The notes under the pieces are model-generated. The model was not told where the DNA came from, searched no databases, and was given only the letters and a program-made list of their open reading frames with translations. From JADFOB01 sp964651325 (lineage in GTDB: Bacteria > Planctomycetota > Phycisphaerae > UBA1845): a stretch of 6,428 nt of DNA. The stretch lies in the NCBI GenBank assembly GCA_964651325.1, contig CAZYXP010000200.1, positions 1 to 6,428 of the forward strand. Direction: 5' to 3'. The first letter of the stretch is position 1. Each line of letters opens with the position of its first letter. A program made the translations under genes and the position numbers. Below, one piece after another: positions 1 to 6,050 of this stretch.

Positions 1-599
<599 letters not shown>

Positions 600-607
600 G
601 CTCTATC

Positions 608-1216
608 CTAAGTGGCAAGCGATTCGAGTGCGTCGATCAGCACCTGCACCGAGCCCACATCAAAGACAATGAGCAACGAACCCTGGACGCTCCGTTCGGC
701 GACGGCGAACCGCGTGTTGGCCAGCAGCACGTCACGATGCTCATTGTGATCGGAGCCTGAGGAGCTTAGACTCAGCAGCAAATTCGCGTTGGATTTAAAC
801 TTAGGCACGCCGTACAAGAGTTTCGCGCTCATCAGATTTGAGAGCGACCCAAGCACGCCGTTGAGGATGATGTTGCCGACCTCTTCAAGGATGCCTTGTT
901 GAAGGATGTCAAGCGTTGTCGCTGTGTGCGTGTCTCCGTGAAGAAGCTGCGCAAGTGTTATGGCATCGTCTTCAGACAATACGATCGCGGCGCTTCCCGC
1001 TATGGTGCCATTGAATGCTTGAGTGATTGACGTGATCGGACCGCCCCCAGCGACGGAAACCTGTTTGCAAGCGCCGGCGTACGCGCAAAACGTGACAGAT
1101 GGCACATTGAGCAAGACCGTCGCTCCAACCATTTCGCTCAGGCAAGAGGCCGCCCGACCAATGCCGATGTTGACCGCCTCTGCAATGGCGTCTTCGTGAT
1201 ATTGAGAGAGTCTCAT
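608..1216 (-). CDS. cheC: CheC-family CheY-P phosphatase
   Basis: 202 residues, about the usual CheC length. The CheC/CheX/FliY phosphatase signature (D/S-x3-E-x2-N-x22-P) occurs twice at exact spacing. The first half-site is D9, E13, N16 and P39. The second is E112, N115 and P138, with glycine (G108) where D or S is usual. In this family the Glu and Asn of each site dephosphorylate CheY-P, so both centres look intact in the essential pair. The protein has the internal pseudo-repeat expected of CheC. No signal peptide or membrane segment is seen. Its ATG overlaps the TGA of the upstream receiver gene by four bases (ATGA, 1213-1216), typical of translational coupling, and the kinase gene follows after 8 bases. 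The likely job is to switch off the neighbouring receiver, and possibly a receiver on the kinase. No CheA, MCP or CheD gene is visible, so classical chemotaxis cannot be assumed. Confidence 0.9.
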   Translation of the reverse strand: MRLSQYHEDAIAEAVNIGIGRAASCLSEMVGATVLLNVPSVTFCAYAGACKQVSVAGGGPITSITQAFNGTIAGSAAIVLSEDDAITLAQLLHGDTHTATTLDILQQGILEEVGNIILNGVLGSLSNLMSAKLLYGVPKFKSNANLLLSLSSSGSDHNEHRDVLLANTRFAVAERSVQGSLLIVFDVGSVQVLIDALESLAT

Positions 1217-1590
1217 TGGTCGCCCTCTTCACATACAAGCATCGCTTGCTCTACCGCCTCGATGAGGGCGTTGGCCTTCACGGGTTTGTTGAGAAACGCG
1301 CTGATGCCAAGTGCCTCACATTCCGCCCGGCGACTCTCCTGAATGTCCGCCGAAGCCACGACGATCGGCAACTCCCTGTTCTTCGCGCGGAAGGTGCGCA
1401 AGAACTCCACGCCATCCATCTCCGGCATCAGCATGTCCAAGACGATGCAATCGGGCGCCGACTCTTGCGCGGCGGCGAGTCCCTCTACTCCGTTGGCCGC
1501 CTCCGTTACCTCGTGCCCACCGTCGTGAAGCGCCCGAGAGTTTAGGGCTCTGCTAAATGCCGAGTCATCGATTACCAGAATAGTTGACAT
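1213..1590 (-). CDS. Single-domain CheY-like response regulator
   Basis: 125 residues, a stand-alone receiver domain with no output domain. Key residues are in place: acidic pair D8-D9, phosphoacceptor D52 in IVLDMLMPEMDG, the hydroxyl residue S80 (VVASAD), and K102 in FLNKPVKA. The length and the MSTILVIDDS start fit the family. The in-frame ATG at 1590 gives the normal receiver N-terminus, but its only upstream purine stretch (AGGAAAG) is about 15 bases away, which is far for a ribosome-binding site. Translation may therefore be coupled to the reading frame that overlaps this start by 26 bases. The gene is coupled downstream to the CheC-like phosphatase (4-base overlap). It probably receives phosphate from the PAS kinase in the same operon and loses it through CheC. 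The target of the phosphorylated receiver is unknown; a flagellar motor or another protein partner are both possible. Confidence 0.94.
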   Translation of the reverse strand: MSTILVIDDSAFSRALNSRALHDGGHEVTEAANGVEGLAAAQESAPDCIVLDMLMPEMDGVEFLRTFRAKNRELPIVVASADIQESRRAECEALGISAFLNKPVKANALIEAVEQAMLVCEEGDQ

Positions 1591-1999
1591 TGGTTTCGCC
1601 CACGTCTTTCCTTAATGCCCGCCCCACGTCTAAGAAAGTTCGATGTGCGCTGTTCCCGTCGCGATGCGGCACCCAAAGCGTATCGCACTCCCGTTTCGCA
1701 TACCGATAGCCAGCTTCGAACGAACTTGAGAAGCTGACTCCACGCATGTCCATCGACACAAAAAGGCTCCGCCGCCAATTCCCATCGGCGGTTGACGGTT
1801 CCGATATCGTGGATTGCTTTTTGTGGCGATCGGCTTCTTGCGGCACCCCCTTGCGCCAGGGCCAGTACCCGCTTGCATCCGATAATCCCGTTGAACCTGG
1901 GAGTCTTCGTTGAATCCCGCGCGACAACTCGCTTGCTATTCTCTTGGTCGAGGTCGCGTACTTGAGTCGTACCGCAAGTGTTCGATTGCGCGCGCCCAT
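1565..1999 (-). CDS. Hypothetical protein, 144 aa, overlapping the receiver gene start
   Basis: I do not recognise this frame. In favour of a real gene: an ATG at 1999 with a very good ribosome-binding site (AGGAG, 8-base spacer), position as the first frame of the operon, and an end that overlaps the receiver gene start by 26 bases, which would explain how that poorly equipped start is translated. About 60% of third codon positions are G or C, only slightly above background, so codon use does not decide. The protein is basic, polar, and without signal peptide or membrane segment. A segment near residues 81-93 (SMDMRGVSFSSSF) faintly recalls the D-x-S-x-x-G part of PilZ domains, but I see no convincing RxxxR partner motif, so I do not claim this. 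It could instead be a non-coding leader with a chance open frame. Confidence 0.35.
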   Translation of the reverse strand: MGARNRTLAVRLKYATSTKRIASELSRGIQRRLPGSTGLSDASGYWPWRKGVPQEADRHKKQSTISEPSTADGNWRRSLFVSMDMRGVSFSSSFEAGYRYAKRECDTLWVPHRDGNSAHRTFLDVGRALRKDVGETNVNYSGNR

Positions 2000-2007
2000 G
2001 TCTTTTT

Positions 2008-2012
2008 CTCCT
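2008..2012 (-). promoter_or_regulatory. Strong ribosome-binding site of the 144-codon frame
   Basis: Read on the minus strand this is AGGAG followed by an 8-base A-rich spacer (AAAAAGAC) and ATG. It is the best Shine-Dalgarno match in the signalling operon and the main reason to take the 144-codon frame seriously. Confidence 0.5.
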
Positions 2013-2126
2013 ACGCCAAGAATGACCCCGCCCTAGCCTCCATGATTAAGGTGGGTTAAGCCTCCGTATGGACCAATGTCCCCATGAAATCCTAATGACA
2101 GGGGCGCCCAAGAGCCGAATATGGTA

Positions 2127-2167
2127 CCGTCGGACGGCTTGGTTGCCCGCCTACGGCATCGGATGCC
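2127..2167. promoter_or_regulatory. Two odd-centred palindromes upstream of the beta-barrel gene
   Basis: CCGTC-G-GACGG (2127-2137) and GGCATC-G-GATGCC (2155-2167) are each perfect inverted repeats around a single central base. Their centres are 29 bases apart, close to three helical turns. They lie 45-85 bases before the start of the beta-barrel gene, within the spacer between divergently read genes. Dyads of this size are what dimeric regulators bind, so an operator role is possible. The arms differ between the two sites, so a single regulator would have to tolerate that. I could not identify a convincing -35/-10 pair next to them. Confidence 0.25.
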
Positions 2168-2211
2168 AGGTGGATAAACCGCTCCTCAAGTCTGCATAGG
2201 AGAATGTAACG

Positions 2212-3279
2212 ATGAAACTGGATCGATCTGCTTGGCAGATAGTAGTGGTCGCCGCGCTTTGGTCTGTGCTTGCTTCTAATGCGCTTGGCGCGACCAACTT
2301 ATCTTTGCGAGGCACATCGGGTTCTGTCTCCGCAGCGTCGTCGCAAATCCTGGCCTTGGCTTGGAATCAAGAGGAAGAGGAATCCTCGCAGACGACGACG
2401 GAGTCCGAGACGCTCACCCTGCGGTCCGATGCGCGGCATCCTCAGTGGGTGTTGGATCTTGAATCCAAGATGTGGCCCGGTTTTCTCACGGGCCTTTCCG
2501 GCTACGAAGACTTCGTCATGCCGGTCGGGCAGTTCACGGTCTTCGAGGATCCGTTTATCACAACCGATCTGCGTTTGATGTATGTCTATCACGATATTCC
2601 GGATCGATCCGTGTTACGCGGCGGTCAAGTTCAACTGATCGCGGCTCAAATCAGAGTGGCCCTCACGGAACGGCTGGCGTTTATCGCGACCAAGGACGGC
2701 TACAGTTGGGTTGATTCCGGCATCACCCCCTCCGGCGACGGATTCAACGATATTGCGGCGGGCCTCAAGTACGCTTTCTACAGCAATCCTGAGGAGCATT
2801 TTCTGGTAACAGGCGGGATCCGCTGGGAATGGAGTAACGGCTCGTCTGATGCCCTTCAGGGCGGCGCCCAGGAGCTGAGCCCGTTCATCAGCATGGCTAA
2901 GGCTTGGGACAAGCTTCATTTCATCGGTGCCGTAAGCGGCCGCATTCCCACCAATCGCCACAAGGGCAACTACAGCCTGGTTTGGAATCTGCATCTCGAT
3001 TACGAGCTAACGGAAACGTTTCGCCCGCTCATTGAGTTCCACGGAATTCACTGGCTGAGCAACGGCGGCGTCCTTCCCATCAGCAACGATTATTTGGATG
3101 TGGGCAGCCTGGGGGCGTCCGAAGCCCGAGGGCATGATTTCTTCTCCGCCGGCATTGGGTTCCGTTGGCAGTTGATGGACAAAGTCTCACTCGGTGTGAC
3201 CTGGGAATTCCCTCTGGAGACCCCGGCGGAAAACCTTCAGCAGAATCGTGTGACCGTCAATACCGTGATCAGCTTCTAG
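2212..3279 (+). CDS. Predicted outer-membrane beta-barrel protein
   Basis: 355 residues. A signal peptide is clear: K2 and R5, a hydrophobic core at about 9-22, and a likely cleavage near ALG-A (after residue 26 or 27). The first part of the mature protein (about 28-75) is low complexity, rich in S, T and E, with a run of four glutamates at 54-57. From about residue 85 the chain shows alternating hydrophobic and polar stretches broken by turns, typical of beta strands (for example LRLMYVYHDIP, RVALTERLAFIATKDGYSW, DIAAGLKYAFY). It ends in NTVISF, with the terminal Phe expected of barrels inserted by the BAM machinery. I associate this kind of protein with Planctomycetota, but no function is known to me; porin- or transporter-like roles are guesses. 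The start is supported by AGGAG with a 9-base spacer. Two tiny lipoprotein-like frames follow on the same strand after 96 and 347 bases. Confidence 0.85.
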   Translation: MKLDRSAWQIVVVAALWSVLASNALGATNLSLRGTSGSVSAASSQILALAWNQEEEESSQTTTESETLTLRSDARHPQWVLDLESKMWPGFLTGLSGYEDFVMPVGQFTVFEDPFITTDLRLMYVYHDIPDRSVLRGGQVQLIAAQIRVALTERLAFIATKDGYSWVDSGITPSGDGFNDIAAGLKYAFYSNPEEHFLVTGGIRWEWSNGSSDALQGGAQELSPFISMAKAWDKLHFIGAVSGRIPTNRHKGNYSLVWNLHLDYELTETFRPLIEFHGIHWLSNGGVLPISNDYLDVGSLGASEARGHDFFSAGIGFRWQLMDKVSLGVTWEFPLETPAENLQQNRVTVNTVISF

Positions 3280-3362
3280 CCAGTGGGCCAAGGCGCTTCG
3301 GCGGCGCGGTGGCACTTTTCAGGCAAACGCCTTTGTCTGCGCGAAACCGCCCGCAAGTTTTT

Positions 3363-3367
3363 GGGAG
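3363..3367 (+). promoter_or_regulatory. Ribosome-binding site of the 41-aa frame
   Basis: GGGAG with an 8-base spacer before the ATG at 3376. The site picks this start over an upstream in-frame extension and supports translation of a very short gene. Confidence 0.55.
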
Positions 3368-3375
3368 TCTCTTTC

Positions 3376-3501
3376 ATGAAAATGCGCATGTACAGGTGGG
3401 CTGTTATCGGCTCGACGGGGATTTTGTTGGGATTCCTGCCCGGTTGTGTGGAACAGTGGGTGCTCAATCTCGCGACCCCGTTTCTGCTGTCGGGCATTTG
3501 A
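3376..3501 (+). CDS. Small lipoprotein-like peptide, 41 aa (copy 1)
   Basis: Encodes a 41-residue peptide. It has a basic start (K2, R4, R7), a hydrophobic segment (about 9-22) and a lipobox-like LPGC with C24, leaving a mature tail of only 17 mostly hydrophobic residues (VEQWVLNLATPFLLSGI). The proline before the glycine is atypical for a lipobox, so lipidation is likely but not sure. The frame has its own GGGAG ribosome-binding site 8 bases before the ATG. It shares its architecture with the second tiny frame at 3627: RW near the start, STG, exactly seven residues, then GC, then a short hydrophobic tail. Conservation between two independent short frames is the main argument that both are real. 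It lies 96 bases after the beta-barrel gene on the same strand and may be co-transcribed with it. Function unknown; a periplasm-facing membrane-anchored peptide is the likeliest form. Confidence 0.6.
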   Translation: MKMRMYRWAVIGSTGILLGFLPGCVEQWVLNLATPFLLSGI

Positions 3502-3616
3502 GCCGGAGCGCCGGGGCCGGGCGGGCGTCGCTGCCGCTTTTTCGCTCGGACGAATGACCGATGAATGATTAGGGCTGTAGAGATTCGCGGCATGCGGATC
3601 CGCCTCGGCCCAACAT

Positions 3617-3621
3617 GGGAG
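3617..3621 (+). promoter_or_regulatory. Ribosome-binding site of the 36-aa frame
   Basis: GGGAG with a 5-base spacer (ATAAC) before the ATG at 3627. It is the same core motif as before copy 1, although the spacer is shorter. Confidence 0.55.
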
Positions 3622-3626
3622 ATAAC

Positions 3627-3737
3627 ATGAATCGCTGGCTAAGAATCGCAACTTGCCTCTCGACGGGGGCGTGCCTGCTACAACTAGGCGGCTGTCTGTC
3701 CGATGTTTTCTTCATCCTCGGACCGATTTTTCTATAG
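3627..3737 (+). CDS. Small lipoprotein-like peptide, 36 aa (copy 2)
   Basis: Encodes a 36-residue peptide beginning MNRWLRIATCLSTG. R3 and R6 make a basic start, a hydrophobic stretch follows, and LGGC (20-23) is an acceptable lipobox with C23 as the predicted lipidated residue. Only 13 hydrophobic residues remain after it (LSDVFFILGPIFL). It matches copy 1 in RW, STG, the seven-residue gap to GC and a Phe/Leu-rich end with a proline near the terminus. At DNA level CTCGACGGGG is identical at the STG position. The GGGAG site 5 bases upstream supports translation. It begins 125 bases after copy 1 and is the last gene before the convergent boundary with purD. Function unknown. A chance frame cannot be ruled out for something this short, but the resemblance to copy 1 makes that less likely. 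Confidence 0.6.
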   Translation: MNRWLRIATCLSTGACLLQLGGCLSDVFFILGPIFL

Positions 3738-3753
3738 CCGCCACGCCGCGTAG

Positions 3754-3773
3754 CACAGCGGCCCTCCGCTGTG
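3754..3773. repeat. Perfect 8-bp stem-loop after the small peptide genes
   Basis: CACAGCGG, a CCCT loop, then CCGCTGTG: eight perfect base pairs with a four-base loop. It starts 16 bases after the stop of the 36-aa frame. No T run follows on either strand, so it is not a standard intrinsic terminator. It could stabilise the 3' end of the message or be part of a dispersed intergenic repeat. Confidence 0.6.
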
Positions 3774-3788
3774 AAGCCCAGGCGCAGC

Positions 3789-3814
3789 CGGGTAGCGCAG
3801 AGCACATCTACCCG
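3789..3814. repeat. Second inverted repeat, 7-bp stem with 12-base loop
   Basis: CGGGTAG and CTACCCG are perfect reverse complements separated by 12 bases. The element lies 15 bases beyond the previous stem-loop, so the two form a tandem structured block between convergent genes. No T tract follows. Confidence 0.5.
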
Positions 3815-3910
3815 CCACTGGCACCTCCGACACACTGGCTCCTGTTGGCTGACCGTAGGACAACGGCGCCATGACGCTGCGGCGCTCGCCGGTGGATGAA
3901 CGTCTCCCCC

Positions 3911-3937
3911 GAGCCGCGGGCTTCAGCCCGCGCGGCC
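3911..3937. repeat. REP-like GC-rich palindromic element, copy 1
   Basis: A 27-base element with core GCGGGC-TTCA-GCCCGC (six pairs, four-base loop) and extra outer pairing (GCC and GGC) around a small bulge. It lies 34 bases beyond the purD stop, between convergent genes, the classic place for REP elements. A copy matching at 24 of 27 positions and in the same orientation lies at 5519-5545 on the other side of purD. The CTTCAG-centred GC hairpin looks like dispersed repeats I recall from several bacterial phyla; that link is from memory. Confidence 0.7.
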
Positions 3938-3971
3938 TCCCGGACCCGCACACGTTCGACTTGCGAACCCG

Positions 3972-5261
3972 TTAACTCTTTGCCCCGTCCACCGCGTTTA
4001 TGGCCTTGTCTGCGATGTCTGTTCGATAAATCGCCCCGTCGAAATGCACCCCCTTCATAGCATCGTAGGCCCGCTCCTTCGCGTCGGCGATGTCCTCGCC
4101 CAGCGCCGTGACCCCAAGCACGCGCCCGCCCGTAGAGATCACGTGGTCCTCAATCAGGCCTGTCCCTGCGTGGAAAACCTGCACATCCTTAAGCCCGGCC
4201 ACGCGATCCAGCCCGCTGATCACTTTGTGCTTTGCGTACACGCCCGGGTATCCCTCGCTGGCCATCACGACGCACACCGCCGGCTCCGGTTTCCATCGAA
4301 TCTCCGTCTCATCGAGCCGCCCTTCCACGCAGGCACTGAGCAGCTCAAACAGGTCACAATCAAGGCGCATCATGATGGCCTGAATCTCGGGATCCCCGAA
4401 TCGGCAGTTGAACTCCAACACCTTGGGCCCGGCCGCGGTCACCATCACGCCCGCGTAGAGCACGCCGCAATAGGGTGACCCCTCGTTTCGCATCGCGTCG
4501 ACAATCGGCACAAGCACCTCTCGCTCGATCGTGGCCATGATCTCCGGCGTCGCCAGCGGCGCGGGGCTGTACGCCCCCATCCCGCCGGTGTTTGGGCCGG
4601 TATCGCCATCACCGACGGCCTTGTGGTCCTGAGCGGTTTCGAGCACCAGAATCGTTGAACCGCTCACCAGCGCCAGCACCGAGAGCTCTTCCCCTTTGAG
4701 CAACTCTTCGATCAACACGGTATCGCCGGCATCGCCAAACGCCCGCTCCACCATCATCTGCTCGAGCACCCCCAACGCATCCGCTGGATCGTGGCAAACG
4801 CTGACGCCCTTTCCAGCGGCCAGCCCGCACGCCTTCACGACCAGCCCCGTATCGCGCGTTGCCACGTAGTCTCGCGCATCCTCATACCGCTTGTACACGC
4901 GGGCCTCGCCCGTGGGCACATTGGCGATTTTCATCAGCCGCTTCGCGTAGGCCTTGTCGCCCTCAATCCGCGCGGCCGAGGCGCTGGGTCCAAAAACCTT
5001 GATGCCCGCCTGCTCCAGACGATCCACCAGCCCGGCGCAAAGCGGCGCCTCTGGCCCCACAACCACCAAATCCACCGCTCGCTCTGTGGCAAGCCCGACG
5101 AGCCCATCCAGGTCTTCCGCGCCGACATCCACGTTCTCAGCCAGCGCGGCCGTCCCGGGATTCCCGGGCGCACAGAGTATTTTGGACACGCTAGGCGATC
5201 GGGAAAAACCCCACACGAGCGCGTGCTCCCGCCCGCCGCCGCCAACGATTAGAACCTGCAT
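3972..5261 (-). CDS. purD: Phosphoribosylamine--glycine ligase (GAR synthetase)
   Basis: Makes glycinamide ribonucleotide from phosphoribosylamine, glycine and ATP, the second step of de novo purine synthesis, in the cytoplasm. The 429-residue length matches bacterial PurD. In order: N-domain start MQVLIVGGGGREHA (glycine loop 7-10), VVVGPEAPL (66-74), FGPSASAARIEGDKAYAK (90-107), the ATP-grasp strand and loop VVKACGLAAGKGV (141-153), EELLKGEELSVLA (185-197), the PurD signature AQDHKAVGDGDTGPNTGGMG (210-229), and metal-binding LEFNCRFGDPE (282-292; E283, N285). At 145 a cysteine stands where I expect aspartate (VVKADGLAAGKG). An ATG 20 codons further upstream is open, but 5261 gives the family N-terminus and has GAGGG nine bases before it. 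The gene stands alone, converging with the small peptide genes. No purine riboswitch or PurR-type site was recognised in the upstream region. Confidence 0.98.
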   Translation of the reverse strand: MQVLIVGGGGREHALVWGFSRSPSVSKILCAPGNPGTAALAENVDVGAEDLDGLVGLATERAVDLVVVGPEAPLCAGLVDRLEQAGIKVFGPSASAARIEGDKAYAKRLMKIANVPTGEARVYKRYEDARDYVATRDTGLVVKACGLAAGKGVSVCHDPADALGVLEQMMVERAFGDAGDTVLIEELLKGEELSVLALVSGSTILVLETAQDHKAVGDGDTGPNTGGMGAYSPAPLATPEIMATIEREVLVPIVDAMRNEGSPYCGVLYAGVMVTAAGPKVLEFNCRFGDPEIQAIMMRLDCDLFELLSACVEGRLDETEIRWKPEPAVCVVMASEGYPGVYAKHKVISGLDRVAGLKDVQVFHAGTGLIEDHVISTGGRVLGVTALGEDIADAKERAYDAMKGVHFDGAIYRTDIADKAINAVDGAKS

Positions 5262-5270
5262 AAAACGATT

Positions 5271-5276
5271 TCCCTC
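5271..5276 (-). promoter_or_regulatory. Ribosome-binding site that fixes the purD start
   Basis: Minus-strand GAGGGA followed by a nine-base spacer and the ATG at 5261. It favours this start over the longer in-frame ATG at 5321, whose extra 20 residues have no counterpart in the PurD family. Confidence 0.65.
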
Positions 5277-5518
5277 GCAGATTCGGGCAATCGGCCAGAC
5301 CGCCCTCAACCTCTGATCCAAGTCTTCAAAACAGCCAATCCCAAGCCAACGTGGGCGAGAGTTGCCGTGATTCTAGGTAGTCCCGCGTAGGCTGTCATCC
5401 GAGAAACCACGGCCTGTTCAGAAACCACTGGACCTCCGGAACATTGAGCGTGATCGCCCGGACCAGCGACACGACTCTTGTCGCGGCTCCTATCGCCCAT
5501 CGACCAAGCCATACTCCT

Positions 5519-5545
5519 GAGCCGCAGGCTTCAGCCCACGCGGCT
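5519..5545. repeat. REP-like element, copy 2
   Basis: Same orientation as the element at 3911-3937 and identical at 24 of 27 positions. Two of the three changes (G to A at positions 8 and 20 of the element) fall in the stem and are not compensated, so this copy folds less well: the six-pair core is cut to three pairs next to the TTCA loop. It may be a decaying copy. Confidence 0.65.
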
Positions 5546-5675
5546 ACGCGGCGATCGCCAAGCAGAGATGCTACACGATCAATGCAACGGCTCTAGGCGG
5601 CGTTCCATGCGGTTCTGGTGGAGCCGAGGCAGGTACCGGCAGGCAGAGCCGCCTCCGACGCGCCCGTGCGGAGTG

Positions 5676-5715
5676 TTCACCACCAAGCCGCGAAGACACC
5701 AAGAAGACAAGAGGT
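5676..5715 (+). repeat. Degenerate purine-rich tandem repeat
   Basis: Starts TTCACCACC and continues as loose repeats of an accAAG / cgAAGA unit (CACCAAG, CGCGAAGA, CACCAAGAAGACAAG). I recall similar 'ccacgaagacacgaag' strings between genes in Planctomycetota and other environmental genomes. Function unknown; no coding signal. Confidence 0.45.
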
Positions 5716-5799
5716 AGGAAGGACGAACGAAGCGCGGGCCCCATTTGCTCGCCGATCCGGGTCCCGTTTAAAGCCGATTACATGCCGATTGCCAAACCC

Positions 5800-5937
5800 G
5801 CAGTCGGGCGAACCCTACCAGTTCATAACGGCAAGAAGAGCCGGCCGAAAGGACGCGCACACCTCCGAGCAGTCGGGCGAGCCCCTGCGGTCCCTACTGC
5901 AGAACACTCCTGCAGAAAACGCCGGCCGAAAGGACGC
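5800..5937 (+). repeat. Imperfect direct duplication with two conserved blocks
   Basis: Block A, GCAGTCGGGCGA (12 bases), occurs at 5800-5811 and 5869-5880. Block B, GCCGGCCGAAAGGACGC (17 bases), occurs at 5840-5856 and 5921-5937. The order is A-B-A-B with offsets of 69 and 81 bases, so this is a duplicated unit of about 70-80 bases whose sequence between the blocks has diverged. Two copies with unlike spacers do not make a CRISPR array. Confidence 0.75.
5897..5922 (+). repeat. 13-base tandem duplication inside the second unit
   Basis: CTGCAGAACACTC is followed at once by CTGCAGAAAACGC, 11 of 13 identical. This small duplication accounts for most of the 12-base length difference between the two larger units. 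Confidence 0.6.
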
Positions 5938-6050
5938 CTTCACCGGCGGTTTGCGGAAGGCCCCCTTCTGCGCAGGCTCCATCCCAGCCAAGCCGGTCAA
6001 TCCCTGATCGTCAGCCGCCCAACAAATCCAAAAACAACCGAAACGATGGC

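Larger units (their letters stand above)
5262..6050. other. Gene-poor region upstream of purD, rich in repeats
   Basis: About 790 bases with no convincing gene on either strand. Several frames are open (for example 5306-5512 minus and 5618-6007 plus), but their products are Arg/Pro-rich, match no family I know, and run through the repeats. The region holds the second REP-like copy, a purine-rich degenerate tandem repeat and an imperfect direct duplication. The part nearest purD (5262-5500) should contain the purD promoter; I could not pick one with confidence. Confidence 0.6.

Noticed and set aside
2041..2211. Possible cyclic-di-GMP or other riboswitch before the beta-barrel gene
   Set aside because: Some short GC-rich strings suggested it, but I could not match conserved core bases of any riboswitch class.
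3290..3333. Long hairpin AAGGCG/CGCCTT after the beta-barrel stop as a terminator
   Set aside because: The loop is over 30 bases, the stem only six pairs and the trailing T's weak, so it is not convincing.
4044..5316. Plus-strand open frames opposite purD (for example 4044-4478, 4791-5252)
   Set aside because: They are antisense to a clearly coding gene with strong third-position GC bias, which keeps the opposite frames open by chance.
5259..5321. Longer purD start at 5321, adding 20 residues
   Set aside because: The extension has no counterpart in PurD, while the ATG at 5261 gives the canonical MQVLIVGGGGREHA start with a well-spaced GAGGGA.
5306..5512. 68-codon minus-strand frame upstream of purD
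   Set aside because: No recognisable domain, and it overlaps the region expected to hold the purD promoter.
5800..5937. Possible CRISPR array
   Set aside because: Only two repeat units, with two separate short blocks per unit, unequal spacing and no cas genes.
5618..6007. 129-codon plus-strand frame, with repeated QSGEP and AGRKDA peptide motifs
   Set aside because: The peptide repeats simply reflect the DNA duplication at 5800-5937. The product is Arg/Pro-rich, matches no family I recognise, and no good ribosome-binding site was found.
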